Positions 55,116 through 62,227 of a DNA stretch of 64,000 bases are shown here, in pieces. The DNA is taken from contig NZ_FPJO01000001.1 of assembly GCF_900119365.1 (NCBI RefSeq), forward strand, positions 821,934 through 885,933, read 5' to 3'. This DNA is from Streptomyces atratus. GTDB lineage: Bacteria > Actinomycetota > Actinomycetes > Streptomycetales > Streptomycetaceae. Each line of letters opens with the position of its first letter. The first letter of the stretch is position 1. The notes beneath the pieces were generated by a model. The model made no database searches and was not told where the DNA came from. It worked only from the letters and a program-made list of their open reading frames with translations. A program made the position numbers and the translations under genes.

Positions 55116-55712
55116 TCAGCCCCGGCGGCCGATGAGCTTCCAGGCCGTGGGCAGCGCGCCCATGGCCAGCGCCGCCTTCAGCGCGTCGCCGAGCAGGAAC
55201 GGCACCAGGCCGGCCGCGATCGCGGCGCTCGCCGACATGCCGGTGGCCAGCGCCAGGTAGGGGACGCCGACGGCGTAGATGATCGCGGAGCCCAGCACCA
55301 TCGTGCCCGCGGTGCGCAGCATGGAGCGGTCGCCGCCGCGGCGGGCGAGGCCGCCGACCACGGCGGCGGCGAGCACCATGCCGAGGACGTAGCCGAACGA
55401 GGGGAAGCCCATTCCGGAGGTGCCCTCGGAGAACCACGGCATGCCCGCCATGCCCACCAGCGCGTACACCGCGAGGGAGAGGAAGCCGCGGCGGGCGCCG
55501 AGCGCGGTGCCGACGAGGAGCGCGGCGAAGGTCTGGCCGGTGACCGGGACCGGGGAGCCGGGGACCGGTACGGCGATCTGGGCGGCGATGCCGGTGAGCG
55601 CGGCGCCGCCGAGGACCAGGGCCGTGTCGACGGCGTAACGGTTCCTGGCGGCGGGCAGCAGGTCGGCGAGGACCGCTCCGGTGCGGGCAGGGGCGGCGGC
55701 AGCAGTGCTCAT
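55116..55712 (-). CDS. bioY: Biotin transporter S-component BioY
   Basis: 198 residues from ATG 55712 (MSTAAAAPARTGAVLADLLP). Six membrane helices; family motifs AQIAVPVPGSPVPVTGQTFA and GFPSFGYVLGMVLAAAVVGG. This is the high-affinity biotin-binding subunit of an ECF transporter. No bioM/bioN lie beside it, so it works alone or with a shared energising module. An inverted repeat 45 bp upstream of the start may be its biotin-responsive operator. The frame upstream to 55850 is not used. Confidence 0.93.
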   Translation of the reverse strand: MSTAAAAPARTGAVLADLLPAARNRYAVDTALVLGGAALTGIAAQIAVPVPGSPVPVTGQTFAALLVGTALGARRGFLSLAVYALVGMAGMPWFSEGTSGMGFPSFGYVLGMVLAAAVVGGLARRGGDRSMLRTAGTMVLGSAIIYAVGVPYLALATGMSASAAIAAGLVPFLLGDALKAALAMGALPTAWKLIGRRG

Positions 55713-56154
55713 CGGGACTCCGCGGGGTGAGGGCAGGTGGGGACAGACTGAGCCCGACGTTAGCCCACGTGTTAACGCCCGATCACCATCAGTGGCCCAC
55801 AAAGCGACGACCGAGCCCTTGGTGGGGTTCACACAAAGGGCCGTACGCAATCATATGGCGGCGTGATGCTCGTCACTGAGGTGGGGGCGGAGCGGCTCGG
55901 ATTCAGCGAGGAGTGGTTGCCGGGAGAGACTGTAGGTTCCCGCCAATTCCACGCCGACTCCGTCCCGGATCGACCGACGGTCGACCGGGCGACGGACCGG
56001 CCGCGAGCGGGGTGGCCGTCTCCGCGTGTCCGGGTGTGCACCTTGTGTGAGCATCGTGCCCGTATGGCGGACACTGGTTCCCCGCCGGCGGTGTGCGTGC
56101 CCAGACTGTCCGCACACCTCCCCCCACGTCTCACCTATCGAACAGAGCTTGTCC
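55713..56154. other. Divergent promoter region of bioY and the second permease
   Basis: 442 bp without a credible gene. It holds a candidate operator at 55758-55777 and AT-richer patches at 55765-55860. Starts further upstream in the permease frame (to 56026) lack a ribosome-binding site and family similarity. Confidence 0.5.
55758..55777 (-). promoter_or_regulatory. Candidate operator upstream of bioY
   Basis: cgttagc...gttaacg forms an imperfect dyad (one mismatch in 7-bp arms, 6-bp centre) ~45 bp before the bioY ATG. Streptomyces BirA usually lacks a DNA-binding domain, so a separate repressor would read it. Which one is unknown. Confidence 0.4.
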
Positions 56155-57570
56155 ATGTCTCGGAATTCCGTGTCTCCCCCCACTGGATCCCCGGCCGCCG
56201 TCTCCGACGCCGGGGCCGACTCGGCTCTCACCCACGGGCTCAAGCAGCGCCATCTGTCGATGATCGCCCTCGGCGGTGTCATCGGCGCCGGGCTCTTCGT
56301 CGGCTCGGGCGCGGGCATCGCCGCGGCGGGCCCGTCGATCATCATCGCGTACGCCGTCTCCGGGCTGCTGGTCATGCTCGTGATGCGCATGCTCGGCGAG
56401 ATGTCGGCCGCGAACCCGGCCTCCGGTTCCTTCTCCGTGCACGCGGAACGGGCGATCGGGCCATGGGCGGGGTTCACCGCGGGCTGGGCGTTCTGGGTGC
56501 TGCTCTGTGTCGCCGTCGGCCTGGAGGGCATCGGCGCCGCGAAGATCGTCACCGGCTGGCTGCCCGGTACCCCGGAGTGGGCCTGGGTCGCGCTGTTCAT
56601 GGTGGTCTTCCTGGGCACCAACCTGGCCTCGGTGACGAAGTTCGGCGAGTTCGAGTTCTGGTTCGCCACCCTCAAGGTCGTGGCGATCACGCTCTTCCTG
56701 GTCCTGGGCGTGCTGGCGATCCTGGGGGTGCTGCCCGGCACGGACGCCCCCGGCACCGCCAACCTCAGCGGTGCGGGCGGCTTCCTGCCGAACGGCGCCG
56801 AGGGCCTGGTGATCGGGCTGCTCGCCTCCATCTTCGCGTACGGCGGTCTGGAGACCGTCACCATCGCCGCGGCCGAGTCCGAGGACCCGGTGCAGGGTGT
56901 CGCCAAGGCCGTGCGGACGGCGATGTGGCGGATCGCGCTCTTCTACGTCGGCTCGATGGCGGTCGTCGTCACGCTGGTCCCGTGGGACGACCCGAAGGTC
57001 GTGGAGGTCGGCCCGTTCTACGCGGCCCTGGACCACCTCGGGATCAGCGGCGCGGCCGAGATCATGAACGTGGTCATCCTGGTCGCCCTGCTCTCCGCGA
57101 TGAACGCCAACATCTACGGCGCCTCGCGCATGGCCTGCTCGCTGGTCGCCCGCGGCCAGGGCCCGAAGCGGCTCGGCCGGATCTCCTCGGGGGTCCCGCG
57201 CACCGCGGTGCTGGTCTCGTCCGTCTTCGGCTTCCTGTGCGTGCTGCTCAGCTACTGGCGTCCCGACGACGTGTTCCCGTGGCTGCTCAACATGATCGGC
57301 GCGGTGATCCTGGTCGTCTGGATCTTCATCGCCGTCTCCCAGCTGATCCTGCGCGTCCGGCTGGAGCGCGACGCCCCGGAGCTGCTCGTCGTACGGATGT
57401 GGTTCTTCCCCGTCCTGCCGGTGCTGGCGCTCCTGGCGATGGCCGGCATCTTCTTCCTGATGCTGCGCCAGCCGGACACCCGTGACCAGCTGCTGGCGAC
57501 CGGCGCCCTGACCCTCGTGCTGAGCGTCATCGGTCTCGTACGGCAGCGGCGGGCGGCCGTCAAGGGCTGA
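56155..57570 (+). CDS. Amino-acid permease of the APC/AAT family, paralogue of the 53100 gene
   Basis: 471 residues from ATG 56155 (MSRNSVSPPTGSP). Twelve membrane helices with the same motifs as the upstream permease: HLSMIALGGVIGAGLFVGSG, VMRMLGEMSAANPASGSFSV, EFEFWFATLKVVAI, SAMNANIYGASRMACSLVAR. The 3' end overlaps the convergent histidine-phosphatase gene by 11 bp. Probably also an amino-acid/proton symporter; the substrate may differ because the loop and C-terminal parts diverge. Confidence 0.93.
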   Translation: MSRNSVSPPTGSPAAVSDAGADSALTHGLKQRHLSMIALGGVIGAGLFVGSGAGIAAAGPSIIIAYAVSGLLVMLVMRMLGEMSAANPASGSFSVHAERAIGPWAGFTAGWAFWVLLCVAVGLEGIGAAKIVTGWLPGTPEWAWVALFMVVFLGTNLASVTKFGEFEFWFATLKVVAITLFLVLGVLAILGVLPGTDAPGTANLSGAGGFLPNGAEGLVIGLLASIFAYGGLETVTIAAAESEDPVQGVAKAVRTAMWRIALFYVGSMAVVVTLVPWDDPKVVEVGPFYAALDHLGISGAAEIMNVVILVALLSAMNANIYGASRMACSLVARGQGPKRLGRISSGVPRTAVLVSSVFGFLCVLLSYWRPDDVFPWLLNMIGAVILVVWIFIAVSQLILRVRLERDAPELLVVRMWFFPVLPVLALLAMAGIFFLMLRQPDTRDQLLATGALTLVLSVIGLVRQRRAAVKG

Positions 57571-58192
57571 CACCCGGCACACAGGGCACATTGAGGGAGA
57601 GCAGCGCGCCGCCCTGTTCCCCGATCCGCACCTCGCTCACCGCCGTGTTCCGCAGCTGCGGGAAGACCCGGCGGTAGGAGCCCAGCGGAATCGACAGCAG
57701 TTCGCACAGCACCAGCCGCAGCAGGGTGTTGTGCGCGACGACGAGCACCCGCTGCCCCGGGTGCCCGTCCGCGATCCGGCGCAGCGCGGCCGTCCCCCGG
57801 GCCGCCGCGACCCGGGGGTCCTCGGCCCCGGGAAAGGGGTGGGCCACCGGGTCGGCGCGGTACTCCCGGGCCCACTCCGGCTGCTCGGCCGCGAACTCCG
57901 CCAGGGTGCGCCCCTCCACCTCGCCGAAGTCGCATTCGCGCAGCTCGTGTTCGCGCCGGGGGGTGATGCCGAGCGCCTCGCACGCGGGGCGCGCGGTCTC
58001 GATCGCGCGGCTGACCGTGGAGGTCCAGATCGCGTCGACCCCGCTCCGGGCGGCCCACTCGCCCAGCTGCCGGGCCTGGCGGCGGCCCTCGTCGGTGAGG
58101 GCGATGTCGCTGACCCCGGCGTAGCGGTTCTCCGCGTGCCAGACGGTCTGACCATGGCGGGCGAGCAGCAGGGTGGCCGGTCTCCTGGTCAT
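57560..58192 (-). CDS. Histidine phosphatase (phosphoglycerate-mutase-like) family protein
   Basis: 210 residues. LLLARHGQTVWHAENRYAG has the RHG catalytic histidine, SRAIETARPACEAL the second arginine, ELRECDFGEVEG the acid, and VLVVAHNTLLRLVL the second histidine. It is probably a small-molecule phosphatase. It lies 54 bp after the FGGY kinase gene on the same strand and may belong to the same sugar-use unit. GGAGAAGCG precedes ATG 58192. Confidence 0.9.
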   Translation of the reverse strand: MTRRPATLLLARHGQTVWHAENRYAGVSDIALTDEGRRQARQLGEWAARSGVDAIWTSTVSRAIETARPACEALGITPRREHELRECDFGEVEGRTLAEFAAEQPEWAREYRADPVAHPFPGAEDPRVAAARGTAALRRIADGHPGQRVLVVAHNTLLRLVLCELLSIPLGSYRRVFPQLRNTAVSEVRIGEQGGALLSLNVPCVPGVSP

Positions 58193-58204
58193 CGCTTCTC
58201 CATT

Positions 58205-58262
58205 CGGGTGCGGGTCGTCACGGCTGCTCCGTCCGGGTGCGGGTCGTCACGGCTGCTCCGTC
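58205..58262 (-). repeat. 29-bp tandem duplication at the FGGY kinase 3' end
   Basis: 58205-58233 and 58234-58262 are identical copies, followed by 10 bp of a third (58263-58272). The duplication copies the last codons and stop of the kinase gene into the gap before the phosphatase gene. Confidence 0.88.
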
Positions 58263-59674
58263 CGGGTGCGGGCGTGGGCGGCGACCGGGCCGGGGAGCCA
58301 GCCGCGCCGCTCCAGTTCGTCCACCAGCGTGAGGTACGGCTCGGTGTACCACGCCGTACGCACCGGGTGCGGGCGCAGCACGTGCCGCAGCCGCACCATC
58401 CGGCCCGCGGCCCGTTGCAGGGTCTGAGCCTCCCCCGCGCCGTACGCGGCGAGGACGGCCATGCCGAGGGCGGGCTCGCTGTACTTCGGGATGTACACGG
58501 GCCGGCCCAGGATGTCGGCGCGCAACCGGCTCCAGTAGCCGCTGCGGACCGCGCCGCCGGTGAAGGTGAGCCGGCCGTACTGCTGGGCGCCGAGCAGGTC
58601 GAGGTAGTCGAGGCAGAGCCGTTCGACCAGGCCCACCCCGGTCAGCAGGGCCAGCCAGTGCTCGGCCTCGGAGGCGGGCTCGCCGAGCAGGAAACCGGTG
58701 GCCTGTGGCGCCACGAAGGGGAACCGCTCCCCCGTCGCCACCAGCGGATACGCCACCACCCGCGCCGGTTCACGATCGCGGGCCAGCGCGTCCATGCGGG
58801 CCGGGTCCACGGCCGGGAAGGCGGCGGTCAGCACCCCGCCACCGACCCCGGAGGCCCCGCCCGGCAGCCAGCTCCCGTCCGGCGCGCGGTGGTTGTAGAC
58901 GACCCCGGCCGGGTCCTCGACCGGTGACGAGGTGACCCCCTTGAGGACCAGTGTCGTGCCGAGCACCGAATTCCAGGAGCCCACGGTGAGCGAACCGGAG
59001 GCGAGCTGCGCCGCGCACCCGTCCGTCATCCCGGCCACGATGGCGGTGCCCGCCGGAATCCCGGTCTCCTCGGCCGCCGCCCGCCCCACCTCACCGATCC
59101 GCGTCCCCGGCCGCACCACGTCCGGGAACAGCCCGTCGGGCAGGCCCAGCTTCCCGAACCTCCGCCGCGGCCAGTCGTCCCGCTCCAGGTCGTAGCCGGT
59201 CTTCAGGGCATGGCTGGAATCGGTGGGCAGCGGCGTCCCGGCGAGCCGCGCCAGGACCAGATCGGCCTGGTGCATCACCCGTACGGCTCCGTCCGCCCCT
59301 CCCCCGTACTCCCGCAGCAGCCACATCACCTTGGGCAGGGCCCAGCTCGGCGGGGCCCCCGCCCTGGCCGCCTCGGCGACGGCCCGCCCGTCGTCGTACA
59401 TCACCCCCGTGGTCAGCGGCCGGCCCTCCCGGTCGCCGAGCAGCACGGTGCCGGAGGTGGCGCAGACGGCGAGCGCCCGGGGGGCGGGGCAGTCGCGCAG
59501 CGCCTGCCGGGCGGCCGCGCACACGGCCGTCCACCAGTCGAGGGGCCGCTGCTCATGCCGTACGCCGTCACGTCTGCCGGTGAGCGGTGCCGAGCCGCTG
59601 CCGAGGATCTCACCGCGGTCTCCCGCCACCACCGCCCGGACGCTCTGCGTGCCGAGATCGATGCCCATCCACAT
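58247..59674 (-). CDS. FGGY-family carbohydrate kinase
   Basis: 475 residues from ATG 59674 (MWMGIDLGTQSVRAVV). ASKHA-fold sugar kinase: GIDLGTQS phosphate loop, RHEQRPLDWW, AIVAGMTDGCAAQL with the catalytic-type MTDG, and FTGGAVRSGYWSRLRADILG followed by PVYIP in the C-terminal domain. It phosphorylates a pentose, pentulose or related polyol; xylulokinase-like enzymes are nearest by pattern. Divergent from the damaged sugar ABC transporter, so it once probably acted on the imported sugar. Confidence 0.9.
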   Translation of the reverse strand: MWMGIDLGTQSVRAVVAGDRGEILGSGSAPLTGRRDGVRHEQRPLDWWTAVCAAARQALRDCPAPRALAVCATSGTVLLGDREGRPLTTGVMYDDGRAVAEAARAGAPPSWALPKVMWLLREYGGGADGAVRVMHQADLVLARLAGTPLPTDSSHALKTGYDLERDDWPRRRFGKLGLPDGLFPDVVRPGTRIGEVGRAAAEETGIPAGTAIVAGMTDGCAAQLASGSLTVGSWNSVLGTTLVLKGVTSSPVEDPAGVVYNHRAPDGSWLPGGASGVGGGVLTAAFPAVDPARMDALARDREPARVVAYPLVATGERFPFVAPQATGFLLGEPASEAEHWLALLTGVGLVERLCLDYLDLLGAQQYGRLTFTGGAVRSGYWSRLRADILGRPVYIPKYSEPALGMAVLAAYGAGEAQTLQRAAGRMVRLRHVLRPHPVRTAWYTEPYLTLVDELERRGWLPGPVAAHARTRTEQP

Positions 59675-59711
59675 ATCGGTCCCCTCTGTGAACTTCTCAC
59701 TCTGCACCGAG

Positions 59712-59751
59712 AATTTCCGTTGCGCGAGGGATTGACGGCCAACTTCCGTTG
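59712..59751. promoter_or_regulatory. Paired direct repeats in the FGGY kinase / sugar-transporter promoter region
   Basis: aatttccgttg (59712-59722) and aacttccgttg (59741-59751) are direct repeats 29 bp apart, in the divergent 156-bp gap. They are candidate sites for the regulator of the sugar operon. No regulator gene is present nearby. Confidence 0.4.
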
Positions 59752-59830
59752 TTCCAAGCTCTGTTAACCAGTCGATTCAACGTGTGAACGGGCCCCCCAC
59801 CCATCTCCGGCCGGACCGTGGAGGTCACGG

Positions 59831-60645
59831 ATGGACATGCACGCGCACGACCGGCGACGGTGCCTCGCCATCGGCGCGGCCACGGCCGCGTCCGCCACCC
59901 CGCTGCTCACCGCCTGCGGCGCGGGCTTCGGCGGCGACAAGGCCAGGAACGACGGCTCCGCGGCCGACGACGTCACCGGCCCCTTCGACTGGAAGCGGGC
60001 CAAGGGCAGAACGGTCAAGGCGCTGCTGAACAAGCATCCGTACACCGACGCACTGATCGCCGATCTGAAGGCGTTCACCGAGAAGACCGGGGTCAGGGTC
60101 GAGTACGACGTCTTCCCCGAGGACAACTACTTCGACAAGCTCACCGTCGACCTCTCCAGCGGACGCGCCTCCTACGACGTGTTCATGCTCGGCGCGTACA
60201 TGGTGTGGCAGTACGGACCGCCGGGCTGGCTGGAGGACCTCGGCCCGTGGATGCGCAATTCCTCGGCCACCGGGGCCGAATGGGACCAGGAGGACTTCTT
60301 CCCCAACCTCCTCTCGGCCGACCAGTGGTCGCTGAAGGCGGGCGCGCCGCTCGGGCGGGGCGGGCAGTACGCGCTGCCGTGGGGCTGGGAGACCAATGTC
60401 GTCGCGTACAACACCGAGGTGTTCAGGAAGCTCGGCCTGAAGCCCGCCGAGACCTTCGACGAGCTGCGCGAGGTCGCCGGGGCGATCACCCGCCGGGCGC
60501 CGGGGGCGGGCTTCGACGGGATGTACGGGGTCGCGGTGCGCGGCTCGCGCAGCTGGGCGACGATCCATCCCGGCTTCATGACGATGTACGCCCGCAACGG
60601 CCTGAAGGACTTCACCGTCGAGGGCAGCAGGGTGAAGTACGCGAT
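59831..60645 (+). pseudogene. Sugar ABC transporter substrate-binding lipoprotein, truncated by an insertion
   Basis: About 270 residues remain. The N-terminus is a twin-arginine-like lipoprotein signal (HDRRRCLAIGAATA) with lipobox LLTAC. The extracellular solute-binding family 1 fold follows: VKALLNKHPYTDALIADLKA, FTEKTGVRVEYDVFPEDNYF, YDVFMLGAYMVWQYGP, and the TNVVAYNTEVFRKLGLKP strand common to sugar-binding proteins. Homology stops near KDFTVEGSRVKY, where the TnpB element begins. The remaining ~150-200 C-terminal residues are absent downstream. The reading frame continues without a stop into the element. Confidence 0.85.
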
Positions 60646-60784
60646 AACAGTCGCGCGCACAGGCGGGTACATCACGACGGCATGCAGTCACGGAATTCAC
60701 GCACCATGGATCGCGAAAGATCAATGTCTGCCGGTTCTGATCTTGTCGCACGGGTTGGCGAGTGGCGGTCGTACGGTCGTCTGT

Positions 60785-61960
60785 GTGCAGCTTCGTTACG
60801 CATTCCGCATCGAGCCGGGCCCAGGCCAGCGCATCGCGCTGGGCCGGGCGTTCGGCTGCGCACGGGTGGTCTTCAACGACTGTCTGCGGGCCCGGAAACG
60901 GGCCCATGAGCAGGGCGCGCCCTATCCGACGTCAGCGGAGCTGTCGAAGCGGTACATCACCGAGGCGAAGAAGACTCCCGAGCGGTCCTGGCTCGGCGAA
61001 GTGTCATCGGTAGTGCTCCAGCAGTCGTTGCGGGACCTGGATACGGCCTACCGGAACTTCTTCGCGAGCATCAAGGGCACCCGAAAGGGCCCGAAGATCG
61101 CCGAACCGAGGTTCAAGTCCAAGCGGGACAGCCGCCAGTGTGTGCGATTCACCGCGAACGCCAAGTGGTCGATCACACCGGATGGGAAGCTGAACCTGCC
61201 GAAGATCGGCCCGGTACGGGTGCGCTGGTCACGTGCTCTGCCGTCGGTGCCGTCGACAGTGACAGTGATCAAGGACGCGGCCGACCGGTACTGGGCGAGC
61301 TTCGTCGTGGAGACCTACCCAGCAGGCGAGGCGTTGCCCGCGCTCGACCGGGAGCAGGGCATCGACCTCGGGCTGACTCACTTTGCCGTGATGGCGGACG
61401 GCTCCCGCGTCCGGTCGCCGCGGTTCCTGCGCCGGGCGGAGAAGAAACTCAAACGCGAGCAGCGAAGTCTGTCCCGGAAGAAGAAGGGGTCGAAGAACCG
61501 GGGCAAGCAGCGGGTCAAGGTCGCGCGGGCTCATGCGAAGGTGGCGGATGCGCGCCGGGACTTTCACCACAAGCTGTCTACGAAGCTGATCCGTGAGAAC
61601 CAAGCGGTCAGTGTGGAGAGCCTGAGTGTGAAGGGCCTGGCCCGCACGAGGCTGGCGAAGTCCGTGCACGACGCGGGCTGGTCCAGCTTTGTGACCATGC
61701 TGGAGTACAAGGCGTCCCGGTACGGGCGCACCCTGACCAAGGTCGACCGGGCCTTCCCGTCCTCGCAGGTCTGCTCCTCCTGCGGACACCGCGACGGACC
61801 GAAGCCCCTGGACATACGTACCTGGATCTGCCCCCGATGTGGTGCCCGGCAGGACCGGGACCACAACGCAGGCACGAACATCAGAGACGAGGGACGGCGC
61901 ATCCGCGCTGCCCACCAAGCTGTACCACCCACCCCCGGGCCGGGGGCCTCACGCCGGTAA
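60785..61960 (+). CDS. tnpB: TnpB, RNA-guided nuclease of an IS200/IS605 element
   Basis: 391 residues from GTG 60785 (QLRYAFRIEPGPGQRIAL). It is in frame with the interrupted binding-protein gene, so a 709-codon fused frame runs from 59831. The RuvC catalytic residues are intact: Asp194 in QGIDLGLTHFAV, Glu278 in AVSVESLSVKGLAR and Asp357/359 in QDRDHNAGTNI. The zinc ribbon CSSCGH (330/333) and CPRCG (349/352) is complete, and a basic helical bridge (EKKLKREQRSLSRKKKGSKN) lies before Glu278. The TnpB family cuts DNA guided by an omega-RNA from the element's right end. The N-terminus is normal for a ~380-400-residue TnpB. Confidence 0.92.
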   Translation: MQLRYAFRIEPGPGQRIALGRAFGCARVVFNDCLRARKRAHEQGAPYPTSAELSKRYITEAKKTPERSWLGEVSSVVLQQSLRDLDTAYRNFFASIKGTRKGPKIAEPRFKSKRDSRQCVRFTANAKWSITPDGKLNLPKIGPVRVRWSRALPSVPSTVTVIKDAADRYWASFVVETYPAGEALPALDREQGIDLGLTHFAVMADGSRVRSPRFLRRAEKKLKREQRSLSRKKKGSKNRGKQRVKVARAHAKVADARRDFHHKLSTKLIRENQAVSVESLSVKGLARTRLAKSVHDAGWSSFVTMLEYKASRYGRTLTKVDRAFPSSQVCSSCGHRDGPKPLDIRTWICPRCGARQDRDHNAGTNIRDEGRRIRAAHQAVPPTPGPGASRR

Positions 61961-62131
61961 CGACGTGAGTAAACGCCTGCGGAGCGCATGTAAGACCACG
62001 GATACGTCCCGGCAGCGCGCGCAACCCCCGCCCCACGGGTGGGAAGGAACCAGGAACCCGACTCAAGGCGATCCGTTTCGCACGGACGCCAGGGAGAGAA
62101 TCCCCCACAACCATTACGGGGAGGAGGCCAA
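61961..62131 (+). ncRNA. Candidate omega-RNA scaffold at the tnpB 3' end
   Basis: By family rule the guide RNA overlaps the tnpB 3' end and ends at the element's right boundary, the guide itself being the flank. Here 171 bp follow the stop and contain GC-rich self-complementary patches and a final hairpin tcccc (62101-62105) / gggga (62118-62122), then GGAGGCCAA. The predicted guide would begin at about 62132 (atgatcgtgctgtgggccgt). Boundaries are inferred, not measured. Confidence 0.4.
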
Positions 62132-62227
62132 ATGATCGTGCTGTGGGCCGTGGTCTACCTGGTCACGATGGTGCTGGTGCGCTATCTGGGCCGGATCCAG
62201 AGCCGGGCGGCGGAGGTGCCACGATGA
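62132..62227 (+). pseudogene. C-terminal stub of sugar ABC permease 1
   Basis: 31 residues: IVLWAVVYLVTMVLVRYLGR followed by a short polar tail, the pattern of the last membrane helix of a MalF-type permease. Its TGA overlaps the ATG of the next gene (ATGA), the usual coupling between the two permeases of such operons, which shows it is a real 3' remnant. The rest of permease 1 is gone. GGAGG from the insertion end stands 7 nt before an ATG, so the stub could be translated. Confidence 0.75.

Larger units (their letters stand above)
60640..62131 (+). mobile_element. IS200/IS605-type element carrying only tnpB (IS1341-like)
   Basis: Bounded by loss of binding-protein homology near 60640 and by the start of permease-1 homology at 62132. 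It contains tnpB (60785-61960) and no Y1 transposase. The right flank has a terminal hairpin and a GGGGAGGAGGCCAA end typical of these elements. The left ~140 bp are non-coding. Exact ends are approximate because no target duplication is expected for this family. Confidence 0.75.

Noticed and set aside
60785..61960. TnpB as a nuclease-dead TldR-type repressor of the transporter
   Set aside because: All three RuvC acidic residues and the zinc ribbon are intact. TldRs have lost catalytic residues.
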